Positions 27,069 to 34,576 of a stretch of DNA of 64,000 nucleotides are shown one piece after another. The DNA is from Ornithinimicrobium humiphilum (lineage in GTDB: Bacteria > Actinomycetota > Actinomycetes > Actinomycetales > Dermatophilaceae): NCBI RefSeq assembly GCF_006716885.1, contig NZ_VFPU01000001.1:372001-436000 (forward strand), written 5' to 3'. The notes below the pieces were generated by a model, which was given only the letters and a program-made list of their open reading frames with translations, was not told where the DNA came from and searched no databases. The position numbers and the translations under genes were made by a program. The first letter of the stretch is position 1. The number at the start of each line of letters is the position of its first letter.

Positions 27069-27877
27069 TGGACGTCGCGGTCTGGATCGCAGGACCGCTG
27101 GCGGCGCTCGCCGTGCTGGTCTGGCCTCGACGCGACGTCGCCGGTGACGCGACGACCCCAGACGGCGGCGCCGTGCCCGGCCGAGGCCAGGGTGGACCGC
27201 GCGCTGCCCGGCCGGACCTCGGCGAGCGGCGTCGGCGGCCGAGCCAGCGGGCGGGCCTGGGCGCTGCCGCGCGGGTGGCGCAGGACCTCGTCCGTCGGGT
27301 GCGGTCCGCCCTGAGGAGCAGGAGTTCGACGGCGCGGGACGTGGCTCGGGAGGTCCAGCTCCTGGACGGACTGGCCGCCGCGCTGGAGGCCGGGCTGCCC
27401 GTCCCCCAGGCGGTCGAGGTCGCGCTGGCACCGCAGGGCGGCGCCGTCGACGGGCCCTGGGCGGAGCTGCACCGGGCCGCGGTCGAGGGTCAGCCGCTCG
27501 GCCAGGCCTGGCAGCGCGTGGCCCGTCGCACACGGAGCCCCACGGCGGCCGCGGTCGCACGGGCCTGGGCCGTCGCGGCGGCGAGCGGCGCGCCGGTGGC
27601 GGCCGCCGTCCGGTCCAGCGCCCAGGCCGCCCGCGAACGGCGCCGGCTCGAGCGCGCCGTCGAGACCGCGACCGCGGGAGCGCGGGCGACGGCAACCGTG
27701 CTCACCGTCCTGCCCGTCGCGGGTGTGGGCCTGGCGACCCTGCTGGGCGTGCCACCGCAGCACCTCTACGGCCACCCGCTCGCCGTCGCGTCCGCTGCGC
27801 TCGGTGTCGTGCTGCTGGCGGTCGGCGCGCTCGTCGTCCGCCGCATGGTGGCCAGCGTCCTGGCGGCCGTGACGTGA
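27068..27877 (+). CDS. tadB: TadB-like type II secretion system F family protein
   Basis: A 269-residue inner-membrane protein of the GspF/TadB family, the platform on which TadA acts. An N-terminal membrane segment (VWIAGPLAALAVLVWP) is followed by an Arg-rich loop, the cytoplasmic helical F domain (VQLLDGLAAALEAGLPVPQAVEVAL; GQAWQRVARRTRSPTAAAVARAW) and two C-terminal membrane segments. The ATG at 27068 overlaps the tadA stop (TGATG); GTG 27065 is possible. Shorter than typical TadB, as in other actinobacterial Tad loci. Stop and next start overlap by 4 bp. Confidence 0.88.
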   Translation: MDVAVWIAGPLAALAVLVWPRRDVAGDATTPDGGAVPGRGQGGPRAARPDLGERRRRPSQRAGLGAAARVAQDLVRRVRSALRSRSSTARDVAREVQLLDGLAAALEAGLPVPQAVEVALAPQGGAVDGPWAELHRAAVEGQPLGQAWQRVARRTRSPTAAAVARAWAVAAASGAPVAAAVRSSAQAARERRRLERAVETATAGARATATVLTVLPVAGVGLATLLGVPPQHLYGHPLAVASAALGVVLLAVGALVVRRMVASVLAAVT

Positions 27878-28617
27878 TCGCGCTCGTCCTGCCGCTGCTG
27901 TGCGGCGTCGCCGCGGGGGCCGCAGTCCTCGTGCTGCCGCGCCGGAGCGATCCGGAGTGGACCCCGCGCGCGGCGTGGGGGGCCTCGGGCACCCGTCTGC
28001 CCACGCGGCCGGGCGGGGTCGTCGCGCTGCTCGTCGGTCGCAGGGGAGGCGTCCGACCTCGGTGGCGGCGAGGCGGGATCGGCTCTCGCGTGATCGGTTC
28101 TCGCGTGGCCGGTTCTCGCGTGATCGGTTCTCGGGGGATCGGCTCGGCGCGGGTGGGGGCGACCGGGCCCTCGGCGGTGGCCCCGGCCCACCCGGCCACG
28201 GTGCCCGAGGCGCTGGAGCTGCTGGCGCTGGCCCTCCTCGGTGGCGGTTCGCTCTCCTCCGCCGTCTCACGCGTCGGGGCGGTGCTCCCGGGAGGTGTCG
28301 GAGCCGACCTGTCCGAGGTCGCCGTCCGCCTCCGTCGGGGCATGCCCGGTGAGGAGGCCTGGGAGGGGCTGGAGCCGTCGTGGGAACCGGCCTGGCGAAG
28401 CCTCCAGCTCGCCGAGGCTGCGGGAGTGCCGCCCGGCCAGGCGTTGGGCCGCGCTGCCCAGGACCTGCGGCGCGACGCGGTGGCCGACGTCGAGGTCGCC
28501 GCCGCCAAGCTCGGGATCCGGCTCGTCGTGCCCCTCGGGCTGGCTTTCCTCCCGGCCTTCGTGCTGACGACCGTGCTGCCGCTCGTCCTGGCACTGATGC
28601 GCGACCTGTCCTGGTGA
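27874..28617 (+). CDS. tadC: TadC-like type II secretion system F family protein
   Basis: A 247-residue second GspF-like protein. N-terminal membrane segment (ALVLPLLCGVAAGAAVLVLP), a basic region, the F domain (PEALELLALALLGGGSLSSAVSRVG; WRSLQLAEAAGVPPGQALGRAAQDLRRDAVADVEVAAAKLGIRL-type helices) and a C-terminal hydrophobic pair ending VLPLVLALMRDLSW. Starts with GTG overlapping the tadB stop. Between anchor and F domain the linker consists of GSRVI repeats from a 15-bp tandem repeat, which is not a family feature. Confidence 0.86.
   Translation: MIALVLPLLCGVAAGAAVLVLPRRSDPEWTPRAAWGASGTRLPTRPGGVVALLVGRRGGVRPRWRRGGIGSRVIGSRVAGSRVIGSRGIGSARVGATGPSAVAPAHPATVPEALELLALALLGGGSLSSAVSRVGAVLPGGVGADLSEVAVRLRRGMPGEEAWEGLEPSWEPAWRSLQLAEAAGVPPGQALGRAAQDLRRDAVADVEVAAAKLGIRLVVPLGLAFLPAFVLTTVLPLVLALMRDLSW
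28081..28140 (+). repeat. 15-bp tandem repeat inside tadC
   Basis: Four copies of GGTTCTCGCGTGATC with one to three changes each encode GSRVI/GSRVA/GSRVI/GSRGI in the TadC linker; a partial fifth copy follows. In-frame length means copy-number changes would not break the gene. Confidence 0.85.
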
Positions 28618-28644
28618 GGCACGCCCGCCCCTCCGCCCTGCCTG

Positions 28645-28711
28645 TCCCTTCCCCGTGTCCTCCATGGCCGCTCCCTTCCCCGTGTCCTCCATGGCCGCTC
28701 CCTTCCCCGTG
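28645..28711 (+). repeat. 27-bp tandem repeat between tadC and the pilin gene
   Basis: Two perfect 27-bp units (28645-28671, 28672-28698; beginning TCCCTTCCCCGTGTCC and containing CCATGGCC) and a 13-base partial third. They fill part of the 295-base gap upstream of the pilin; no gene is seen in the gap. Confidence 0.85.
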
Positions 28712-28912
28712 CCCGCCGCTGGCCCGTGCGGGGACCTCGCACGTCGGCGCATCCTCGGGCCTTCGGGTGAGCGGGGTCGTCCACACCGGGCGGGTGGCGG
28801 CGCGGCTGTCCACACCAGGCCGGCGGACCCTGGCCGCGCCTCCCGAGGCGCAGGAGCGTGGCAGCACGCAGCCGGCACACCCGCCGCGCTGCGCCGACCC
28901 ACAGGAGGGGAC

Positions 28913-29050
28913 ATGAGGAAGAGCACCTTGAGGCAGCGTCTGGTTCTGATGGCCGGGGAGCTGCGTCGCAGGCCCGATGCCGGCATGAGCACGGCGGAAT
29001 ACGCCGTGGGCACCATGGTGCCATGTTGGTCAGCGTACTCCGCGACCTAA
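28913..29050 (+). pseudogene. DUF4244 Flp-type pilin, 5' half, interrupted by the integrated element
   Basis: ATG at 28913 has a strong Shine-Dalgarno (AGGAGGGG). The first 34 residues end in DAGMSTAEYAVGT, the prepilin-like cleavage and hydrophobic start of the actinobacterial DUF4244 pilin (the GMSTAEYAVGT block is diagnostic). After position 29016 the sequence becomes element DNA and the frame ends 12 codons later at 29050. The missing half, starting ACAFAALLLMVIRSG, is at 53082-53187; joining the two across the shared GGCACCAT core gives a 69-residue protein with one hydrophobic helix. The gene is thus split, not decayed, and would be restored by precise excision. Confidence 0.92.
29009..29016. 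other. attL core
   Basis: GGCACCAT is the 8-bp sequence shared with attR. To the left is pilin coding sequence; to the right the element begins with GGTGCCAT, so element-side bases are the mirror image of the attR side. Confidence 0.88.
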
Positions 29051-29121
29051 CACGGTCTGACCTGGGGTTTTGCGGGGCCAACAGCGATCGCGAACACCGA
29101 ACCGTCGGGACTTGCCGTGCC

Positions 29122-29349
29122 TTAAGGGTGCGTCGCGGAGGTGCCGTAGTCCAGCGCGGTGAGCCACCGTCGGAGCGTCGGGACTTGTACACCAGCAGCA
29201 GCAGCCACCGAGCGCTCGTCCGCCCCGGCGGCGAGTGCTACCGCGGCACGGCGAACAAGGACGTGTCTGACTTCCTCCAACTCACGTCCGGACGCTTGCA
29301 CCTTGGCTAGAGCCGCTGTCGCGCGCGGGATGTCCTCGTCGCTTGCCAC
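29122..29349 (-). CDS. small helix-turn-helix protein
   Basis: A 75-residue reading from a GTG at 29349. The C-terminal half, ALAAGADERSVAAAAGVQVPTLRRWL, looks like a helix-turn-helix of the kind found in small DNA-binding or sigma-region-4-like proteins. The frame stays open upstream to 29505 and the extra residues (VVHLTSQDKELHRVARTLYGASLAFRI) look coding, but no ATG, GTG or TTG is present there; either the gene starts at a rarer codon or it has lost its start. First gene inside attL; a role in excision or regulation is only a guess. Confidence 0.5.
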   Translation of the reverse strand: MASDEDIPRATAALAKVQASGRELEEVRHVLVRRAAVALAAGADERSVAAAAGVQVPTLRRWLTALDYGTSATHP

Positions 29350-29714
29350 GGGACGGGAGGCTATCCGGAAGGCCAGGCTGGCGCCGTACAGAGTTCGCGC
29401 GACCCGGTGGAGCTCCTTGTCCTGGCTGGTCAGGTGTACGACGGCGACGCCTCGCGAGCTCGTCCGTCGGGACCATTTTGCAACCGGCAGAATGCTGGCC
29501 AGCGCTTAGCCCGGGTTTGCGCGCTCTCGGGGAGGCCGGCTGACTCTTGGCACGACGGCACCGAACCTGCACGACCGTCGACCCCTGGAGGTTGAGGCGG
29601 GGCTCAAACGACTTATGTCTCATTCCGCGAATTGCCATGACAGGCGCGCTCTTCAGGCCCTAGAGTTCGCCTACTCGAGCGGCAGGTCGCCCTCGTGCAG
29701 GGGACGTAAATCGA

Positions 29715-30113
29715 ATGAACAGGACACTTCTACGTCGCCGTCTACTGCGGCAACGGCCAGCGCGGCACTGGCCCTGGCGCCAGCGATGATGACGACCACG
29801 CCCGCGGCGGCAGCAACGAAATAGCGGCTGAGTCTACGTCGTCGTCGACCACAGCGTCTGCGGAACACCGGGCGTGAAGGTCCGCAACGTCCAGGCCAAC
29901 TTCCAGTGGAGCGGAGGGTCCTCGACGATCAACTGGGAGGGGGACGGCGACAACGTCGTCTACCCCAAGGTGGCGCTCGGCAAGAAGACGAAGTACCAGA
30001 TCAACGTCAAGTGCTACAAGAAGGCCGACGGCCGGTGGACTCCGGTCGGCTTCCGGGCGCTGCAGGGGTCGTTCACCCCCAAGTCTCACAAGCAGTGGAT
30101 CACGGTCCGGTGA
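29715..30113 (+). pseudogene. small secreted protein, frameshifted
   Basis: ATG at 29715 opens MNRTLLRRRLL, the basic start of a signal peptide; the hydrophobic core and AAAAT cleavage site (TASAALALAPAM... TTTPAAAATK) lie in another frame, ending at TAG near 29823. The mature part resumes in the first frame: VYVVVDHSVCGTPG, then VKVRNVQANFQWSGG up to KSHKQWITVR and TGA at 30113. Two compensating frame changes are needed to read one secreted protein of about 130 residues. A GTG at 29874 could express only the C-terminal 79 residues. No family recognised. A terminator follows. Confidence 0.45.
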
Positions 30114-30121
30114 GGTAAGGA

Positions 30122-30153
30122 GGGAGCGCCGGTCGGCCTTGACCGGCGCTCCC
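30122..30153. terminator. bidirectional hairpin
   Basis: A perfect 13-bp stem (30122-30134 GGGAGCGCCGGTC with 30141-30153) and a six-base loop lie between convergent genes. Confidence 0.8.
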
Positions 30154-30166
30154 GGCCGGCTGCGGC

Positions 30167-30598
30167 TCAGCTGCGCCACGCCTCCAGGTCACGCCGCTGA
30201 ACGGCGAGCTGCGACTGGGGACCGTAGAAGTCCTCGAGCACCCGGAGCGCCCGCAGCACCAGCTGGCGACCCGGCTCGTCGATCCGGCCGGTGAGCCGGA
30301 GCAGGGCGAACCCGGTGGAGTTCACGATGGTGGGCGTGTCGACGTCGGTCTCGTCAGGGTCAGCTGCGGGCTCCATGCCGACATCGTCGAGGCCCTGCTC
30401 GGCGAGGAGCCTGGCGACGGTCGTCCCAGGGCCGAGCTCGTCGCGCCGGTAAGCAAGATCCCGGACGATGTCCCACCCCTCGTCTGAGCCGAACGGGGCG
30501 AACTCCTCGCCCGTGTCCTCGTAGAGCGGGTCGACGAAGTGGGCACGGAAGGCAGGGTGGGCCTCCGGCAGCTCCAGGTCGTCGTCGTCCTCGTTCAT
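30167..30598 (-). CDS. YfeS-like hypothetical protein
   Basis: A 143-residue acidic soluble protein. The segment AHPAFRAHFVDPLYEDTGEEF followed by APFGSDEGWDIV resembles the YfeS family, where an (A/S)PFGSDEG motif is conserved; the rest (PTIVNSTGFALLRLTGRID; LRALRVLEDFYGPQSQ) is not recognised. ATG at 30598 follows AGGG at a seven-base spacing. It is convergent with the secreted-protein remnant. Function unknown for the family. Confidence 0.6.
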   Translation of the reverse strand: MNEDDDDLELPEAHPAFRAHFVDPLYEDTGEEFAPFGSDEGWDIVRDLAYRRDELGPGTTVARLLAEQGLDDVGMEPAADPDETDVDTPTIVNSTGFALLRLTGRIDEPGRQLVLRALRVLEDFYGPQSQLAVQRRDLEAWRS

Positions 30599-30607
30599 GG
30601 GGCGACC

Positions 30608-30816
30608 CTAGCCCCGACGACGGCGGGGACAGGTGCCCTGACCGGCGACAGCCAGGTCCACCGGCATGTTCAGCGGTGCCAGCGGGGTCATCGCGGACTC
30701 GTCGGCCCGCGACCACAGGGGGGTTCGAGGCGGAGGTCATCGCGTCGTAGGGCGCGGCGGTGATGAGCACCCTGCCCTTGTGCTCGGCCACGTTGAACGA
30801 GACCGGGCGGCGGCCC
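30608..30816 (-). pseudogene. unidentified gene remnant with a frameshift in a C-run
   Basis: One frame reads RPVSFNVAEHKGRVLITAAP and YDAMTSASNPP; after a run of six cytosines the next frame continues PLWSRADESAMTPLAPLNMP and ends DLAVAGQGTCPRRRRG at a TAG (30610-30608). Both parts look coding and would join by one base, so this is a 3' gene fragment with a frameshift, or a sequencing slip in the C-run. No start is seen and no family recognised. Confidence 0.35.
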
Positions 30817-31400
30817 CGTGTGCCAGCGCGACCCCGAGCCGGTCACGTATGCTCCCGAGGGCAGCATGGGTCACGGGGTCTGGGGCGGAGCGGCAGCCGC
30901 GGGCCGCGAGGCGTGCCCGCTGGTCGATTTGTGCCATGTCTACGCCCAGGAGGCGCCGAGCGCACACGTGGGGGAGGAGTGGGCTGGATCCCCGGTCCAG
31001 GTGCGTGAGCGCGGGGTGAGGCGCGCAACTACCGCCCGACACACGAGATCTTGCACAACGTGGTACGCAATCGCGGCAGGATCATCGAGCACTTCAACGC
31101 GACCAAGCCGCAGGTTCGTGCCGCGCGGGGCTGACGTCCAATGAAAGCTCTGGTCAGCGACTTGCGGCGCACGAGAATCGCACACGAGTATTCAGCTTGG
31201 GATCTTCTCCGAGAGCTCGCGAAGTGGTGGTCAACGGGGCGGAAGTGCTGTACCACCTGCAGAGACGCGATGCCCGCGTCACCCCGCGGGTGTGGATAAC
31301 CGTAGCGGGGTAAGACGTGCCTGTGGACGGACGCGAGGGGTGACGGTGTGACGTGCAAGGGTTCTCTCAGTGGTTCAGAACGACCAAGGAGAAGCCAGAC
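30817..31400. other. 584-base stretch with only remnants
   Basis: No complete gene recognised. A coding-like fragment NYRPTHEILHNVVRNRGRII ends at TGA 31132-31134 (plus strand). A 53-codon frame from ATG 31141 (MKALVSDLRRTRIAHEYSAW, Cys-rich at its end) stops at 31302 and cannot be confirmed. TGTGGATAA at 31291-31299 is a perfect DnaA box on the minus strand, but it stands alone. Confidence 0.4.
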
Positions 31401-32081
31401 ATGGCAGATGTGTTCCTCTACGCCGATGAGACCGGCAACCTCGACTACGCGGGTGCGGGCAAGCACGGCGCGTCGGCGTACTTCGGCTTCGGCACCGCCG
31501 TCTTCAACGGTGACCACGGGGACGCCCTGATGGAGGGACTGCGACTGCGGGCGGAGGTGACCGCCACGGGGGTCACGCTGCCGAGGGGCTTCCACGCGGT
31601 GGATGACTCGAACGCCACCCGGGGGCAGATGTTCGAGCTGATCGCAGAACAGGCTCCCCGGTTCGACACCACCTTCTTGCTCAAGGCGGGTGCGTATCCC
31701 CGCGTCAAGGCCGAGGGCGAGATGCGGCTCTACAAGTTGGCGTGGTACCTCCACTTCAAGGAGATCGCACTGCAGGTGTCGAACCGAGGTGACCGTCTCT
31801 ACGTCATCGCAGGCACCTTCGGCACCAAGCAGCGACGCAGCCAGGCCGAAGCAGCCCTGCACGACGTCTGTCGGCAGGTGAATCGAGACATCCGGCTCTG
31901 CGTCTGGGAGGCCGCCACCTCATGGGGGCTCCAGGTGGCTGATTACGGTCTGTGGGCGGCGCACCGAGACCTGCGCGGGAAGCACTGCTACTGGTACGGC
32001 AAGTGCGTGGAGCCGACCCTGCAGTCGAGGTTCGCCCCGTGGGGCGTCGAGCCCGTCACGCCCCCACTGCCGACAAGTTAA
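31401..32081 (+). CDS. DUF3800 domain-containing protein
   Basis: A 226-residue protein starting ADVFLYADETGNLDYAG, the N-terminal acidic motif (D-E-(S/T)-G) of the DUF3800 family, which is predicted to have an RNase H-like fold. A second acidic set is expected near SWGLQVADYGLWAAHRDL (QVADY is the typical C-terminal block). The ATG at 31401 follows AAGGAG at nine bases. The gene stands alone with its own terminator. DUF3800 proteins are common on mobile elements and near restriction or abortive-infection genes; a nuclease-like defence role is a family-level inference. Confidence 0.85.
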   Translation: MADVFLYADETGNLDYAGAGKHGASAYFGFGTAVFNGDHGDALMEGLRLRAEVTATGVTLPRGFHAVDDSNATRGQMFELIAEQAPRFDTTFLLKAGAYPRVKAEGEMRLYKLAWYLHFKEIALQVSNRGDRLYVIAGTFGTKQRRSQAEAALHDVCRQVNRDIRLCVWEAATSWGLQVADYGLWAAHRDLRGKHCYWYGKCVEPTLQSRFAPWGVEPVTPPLPTS

Positions 32082-32104
32082 ATGCCGGCTATCCCCATCA
32101 GGGG

Positions 32105-32125
32105 AAGAGGCCCCCTGGGCCTCTT
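32105..32125 (+). terminator. terminator after the DUF3800 gene
   Basis: AAGAGGCCC (32105-32113) pairs perfectly with GGGCCTCTT (32117-32125) around a three-base loop, 23 bases past the stop. Confidence 0.75.
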
Positions 32126-32268
32126 ATCACCGGCAACCTCAGTAAAGCACGAACGAGGGACAGGGTGTGCGGCAGGAGTGTGTGACAAGGACAACGTTCG
32201 TGGGGCTGACCCGCCCTACCTCTGCTCCTTTAGGGTGTCGCCCAAGGTCAACCTACGAGGGGGTAGTG

Positions 32269-32700
32269 ATGAGCCGGACCGCCGGAGTGGTCTCAGGCGT
32301 CGCGTTCGGAGCGATGGCGCTGACCGGGTGCGGGGGAGGTGCAACAGACGAAGCCGCGCAGGCGGCTTACGACGCGTGTGCGGACAGCGAGGCCGACGCG
32401 CCACTCTTCCGCCTGGACGGAGACACCGTGCACGTCGAGTTGAAGGGTGACAACGCACGGCAACTGGGCAACATGCCGGACATCGCGGGACAGATCGGGA
32501 CCGACCCGCAGGACATGGACCTGAGCGGGTTCGGCGTGGGGCTTGCCCTCCTCGCGGGACTCGACTGCATGAGTGAGCACACGGGCTTCCCGGGTGCGAG
32601 CAGCGATCTTGAGGCCGGGGACGAGTGGGAGGGCTGGCGGTACACGTATGAGAGCGGCGCGGGCTCCGAGGAGACCCACTCCTTCACCGCTACGTCGTAG
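32269..32700 (+). CDS. small lipoprotein, hypothetical
   Basis: A 143-residue predicted lipoprotein. The signal peptide SRTAGVVSGVAFGAMALTGC ends in a lipobox (ALTGC), so Cys21 or so should be lipid-modified and the acidic mature part exposed outside the membrane. ATG at 32269 has GAGGGGG six bases upstream, better than starts further up. Two further cysteines (DACADSE, GLDCMSE) might form a disulfide. No family recognised. The HTH gene follows after 11 bases. Confidence 0.65.
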   Translation: MSRTAGVVSGVAFGAMALTGCGGGATDEAAQAAYDACADSEADAPLFRLDGDTVHVELKGDNARQLGNMPDIAGQIGTDPQDMDLSGFGVGLALLAGLDCMSEHTGFPGASSDLEAGDEWEGWRYTYESGAGSEETHSFTATS

Positions 32701-32711
32701 GGGGCCGACAC

Positions 32712-32948
32712 ATGGACATGCACATTGGTGCCAGCGTCGCGCACGAGCGGCGAAAGCTCGAAGCTGTCGCGGACGCCCACGCCGCGCACGAGCGAGCGGC
32801 CCGAGCCGAGCGGGTCGCGCGGGAGGCGCGGGACCGAGCGATCCACGCGGCGGTGCGCGCCGGGGTCTCCTATGCCGAGATCAGCCGGACCACTGGGCTG
32901 TCGGTGGCGCGGGTCTCGCACATCGCCAACGCGTCGAACGTGTCCTAG
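32712..32948 (+). CDS. small helix-turn-helix protein
   Basis: A 78-residue protein: a charged Ala/Arg-rich helix (residues 12-48) and a C-terminal helix-turn-helix, RAGVSYAEISRTTGLSVARVSHI, of the sigma-70 region 4/Xre-like kind. ATG at 32712. Such small proteins on actinobacterial elements usually regulate neighbouring genes; the target is unknown. The stop overlaps the convergent membrane-protein gene by 4 bases. Confidence 0.65.
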   Translation: MDMHIGASVAHERRKLEAVADAHAAHERAARAERVAREARDRAIHAAVRAGVSYAEISRTTGLSVARVSHIANASNVS

Positions 32949-33487
32949 AGAAGTACGACCCACAGCCACCGGGGAGACTTCGGTTTGGTGTTCTTCAGCC
33001 CGATGACGCTGCGCGCTTCCTTGGCGAAGGCTTCGCGGAGGTCCTCGATCTCGCCCTCCCACTTCTGTCGCGCCGCCTCGCGGCCGGCCTTGTCAGCCGT
33101 GTCGGATGACGATGCCCACCTTCGATAGGAATCGCGCAAGCCCTCGGCCGCCTTGAATGTCGAGTCGTCGAACAGCAGCCGAATCTGCTGGAGCGAGAAC
33201 ACGACCGTCCTGACTGCTTCTTGGTACTTCTCTTTGGCCTCGTCCTTGTCACCCTGACCCCCGAGCGTCTTGTTCCGCTTGGTGATCGAGTGTCCAAGGC
33301 GCACGGTATCGGCTAAGAAGGTGGACGCTGCTTCCCTTTGAATCGCCGCGTAGCGGTAGCGGTCCTCCCTACGGTTGTCTAACCACTTGCCAACGAAGCC
33401 GCCCCCTAGTACCGACCCTAGGAACGTCACCGCTGGCGCTATCGCGCCCCAGATCTGAGTCGCAGTCGCCGCTTCCTCTGCCGCCAT
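32945..33487 (-). CDS. hypothetical membrane protein
   Basis: A 180-residue protein with one hydrophobic segment near the N-terminus (IWGAIAPAVTFLGSVLGGGFVG) followed by a charged helical region (WLDNRREDRYRYAAIQREAA; KTLGGQGDKDEAKEKYQEA) and a final hydrophobic WLWVVLL. The layout, one anchor plus coiled-coil cytoplasmic part, is shared by many small element-borne proteins of unknown function. ATG at 33487. No domain recognised. Codon use is less GC-biased than in the backbone. Confidence 0.55.
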   Translation of the reverse strand: MAAEEAATATQIWGAIAPAVTFLGSVLGGGFVGKWLDNRREDRYRYAAIQREAASTFLADTVRLGHSITKRNKTLGGQGDKDEAKEKYQEAVRTVVFSLQQIRLLFDDSTFKAAEGLRDSYRRWASSSDTADKAGREAARQKWEGEIEDLREAFAKEARSVIGLKNTKPKSPRWLWVVLL

Positions 33488-33636
33488 GCTCGGACCCTAC
33501 TGCTGAGGTGGCTGACCGGTACCTTCGCACCCCTGAGACGCGCTAGATCCAATATTCAGAACCTTGGGTTTGAGGATCCGAGCACACGGCGCTTGAGTCG
33601 TGTGCAAGCCGGCGGGCTCGTCAGCGCGGCCCGCTG

Positions 33637-34197
33637 TCAGTTGGCCAGCGCTCGGTACAGAGTGGCTCTCCCCACGGAGAAGCGCCGGGCCACCGCGGCT
33701 TTAGGAACTCCAGCTGCGACCTGTGCCCGTATCTCGGCGACCTGGTCAGGGGACAACTTCGGTGCCCGTCCACGGTAGGCGCCGCGAGCCCGCGCCTTCG
33801 CGACGCCCTCGCGCTGGCGTTGGCGGATCAGGGCACGCTCGAGTTCAGCCACCGAGCCGAGCAACTGCAACTGGAAGTTCGCGTAGGGGTCGTCGGCGCC
33901 TGGCCGAAAAACCAGCTGTTCGCGTAGGAATTCGACAACGACCCCACGATCGACGAGCGACTGGACTGTCGTGACTAGGTCGACGAGCGACCGGGCCAGC
34001 CGGTCCATCGACCAAACGCGTAAAGTGTCGCCGTCCCGCAGATAGCTCATCATGTCGCGATAGGCCGGCCGGTCGGTGGTGCCAGCAGACGCGTGGTCTT
34101 CAAAGACCCGGTCGACCCGACCTACGTCCTGTCTATCGGTCCGCTGATCCCAACTGCTCACCCGGACGTAAGCGACGACTTGTCCCTGTTCGGTCAT
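33637..34197 (-). CDS. small serine recombinase (resolvase/invertase family)
   Basis: A 186-residue Tn3-resolvase/Hin-type recombinase, separate from the large integrase. The catalytic Ser is in AYVRVSSWDQRTDRQ (S14), DTLRVWSMDRLARSLVDL carries the conserved Asp-Arg-Leu-(A/G)-Arg block, and the C-terminal HTH is KAAVARRFSVGRATLYRAL. Length is normal. It may resolve multimers of the circular element or invert a segment; no paired crossover sites were identified nearby. ATG at 34197. Confidence 0.9.
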   Translation of the reverse strand: MTEQGQVVAYVRVSSWDQRTDRQDVGRVDRVFEDHASAGTTDRPAYRDMMSYLRDGDTLRVWSMDRLARSLVDLVTTVQSLVDRGVVVEFLREQLVFRPGADDPYANFQLQLLGSVAELERALIRQRQREGVAKARARGAYRGRAPKLSPDQVAEIRAQVAAGVPKAAVARRFSVGRATLYRALAN

Positions 34198-34242
34198 GTC
34201 TAGATCTCCGTTCAGAACCGTCTCACGGGCCTATCTCGGACC

Positions 34243-34470
34243 CTAACGGACGGTGTGGCGGCATGTGTCGATGTGGATCGCTGGGGTGTACCCCAGCGAC
34301 ACTATGCGCGCCGACTCGATGCCGGCGCTTCGCGAACCGGAACCGTTGCGGCCGGTCAGCTCCACGAACTCGCCGTCCATCTTGCGCAGCGGGACCGAGG
34401 CCTGCTCGTCGTTGGTGACGCCCTGGACGTCGGTGGCGGAGGTGATGGTGGTGGGCGCGGTGGCGTTCAT
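34243..34470 (-). CDS. hypothetical protein
   Basis: A 75-residue reading from ATG 34470. The region NATAPTTITSATDVQGVTND through EQASVPLRKMDGEFVELTGR has strongly GC-biased third positions, which favours coding on this strand over the overlapping plus-strand frame. No Shine-Dalgarno is seen and no family is recognised; it may be the start of a gene cut short. Lies between the resolvase and the divergent AlbA_2 gene. Confidence 0.35.
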   Translation of the reverse strand: MNATAPTTITSATDVQGVTNDEQASVPLRKMDGEFVELTGRNGSGSRSAGIESARIVSLGYTPAIHIDTCRHTVR

Positions 34471-34576
34471 GCCGGGGCTGGTGTGGCGGCAGCGGATGAG
34501 ACACGATGTGCTCCGGTGCGCGCCCGGGGAGGTGCCGCGCACGGACCGCATGGGTATTACCGATGAGGAGACCTGC

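Noticed and set aside
29671-29868. Minus-strand Arg-rich frame with a hydrophobic segment
   Set aside because: It is the complement of the signal-peptide region of the secreted-protein remnant, which explains the apparent hydrophobic stretch.
31291-31299. DnaA box TGTGGATAA as a chromosomal-type origin
   Set aside because: A single copy with no AT-rich element or further boxes; the iteron array at 40.2-40.6 kb is a far better origin candidate.
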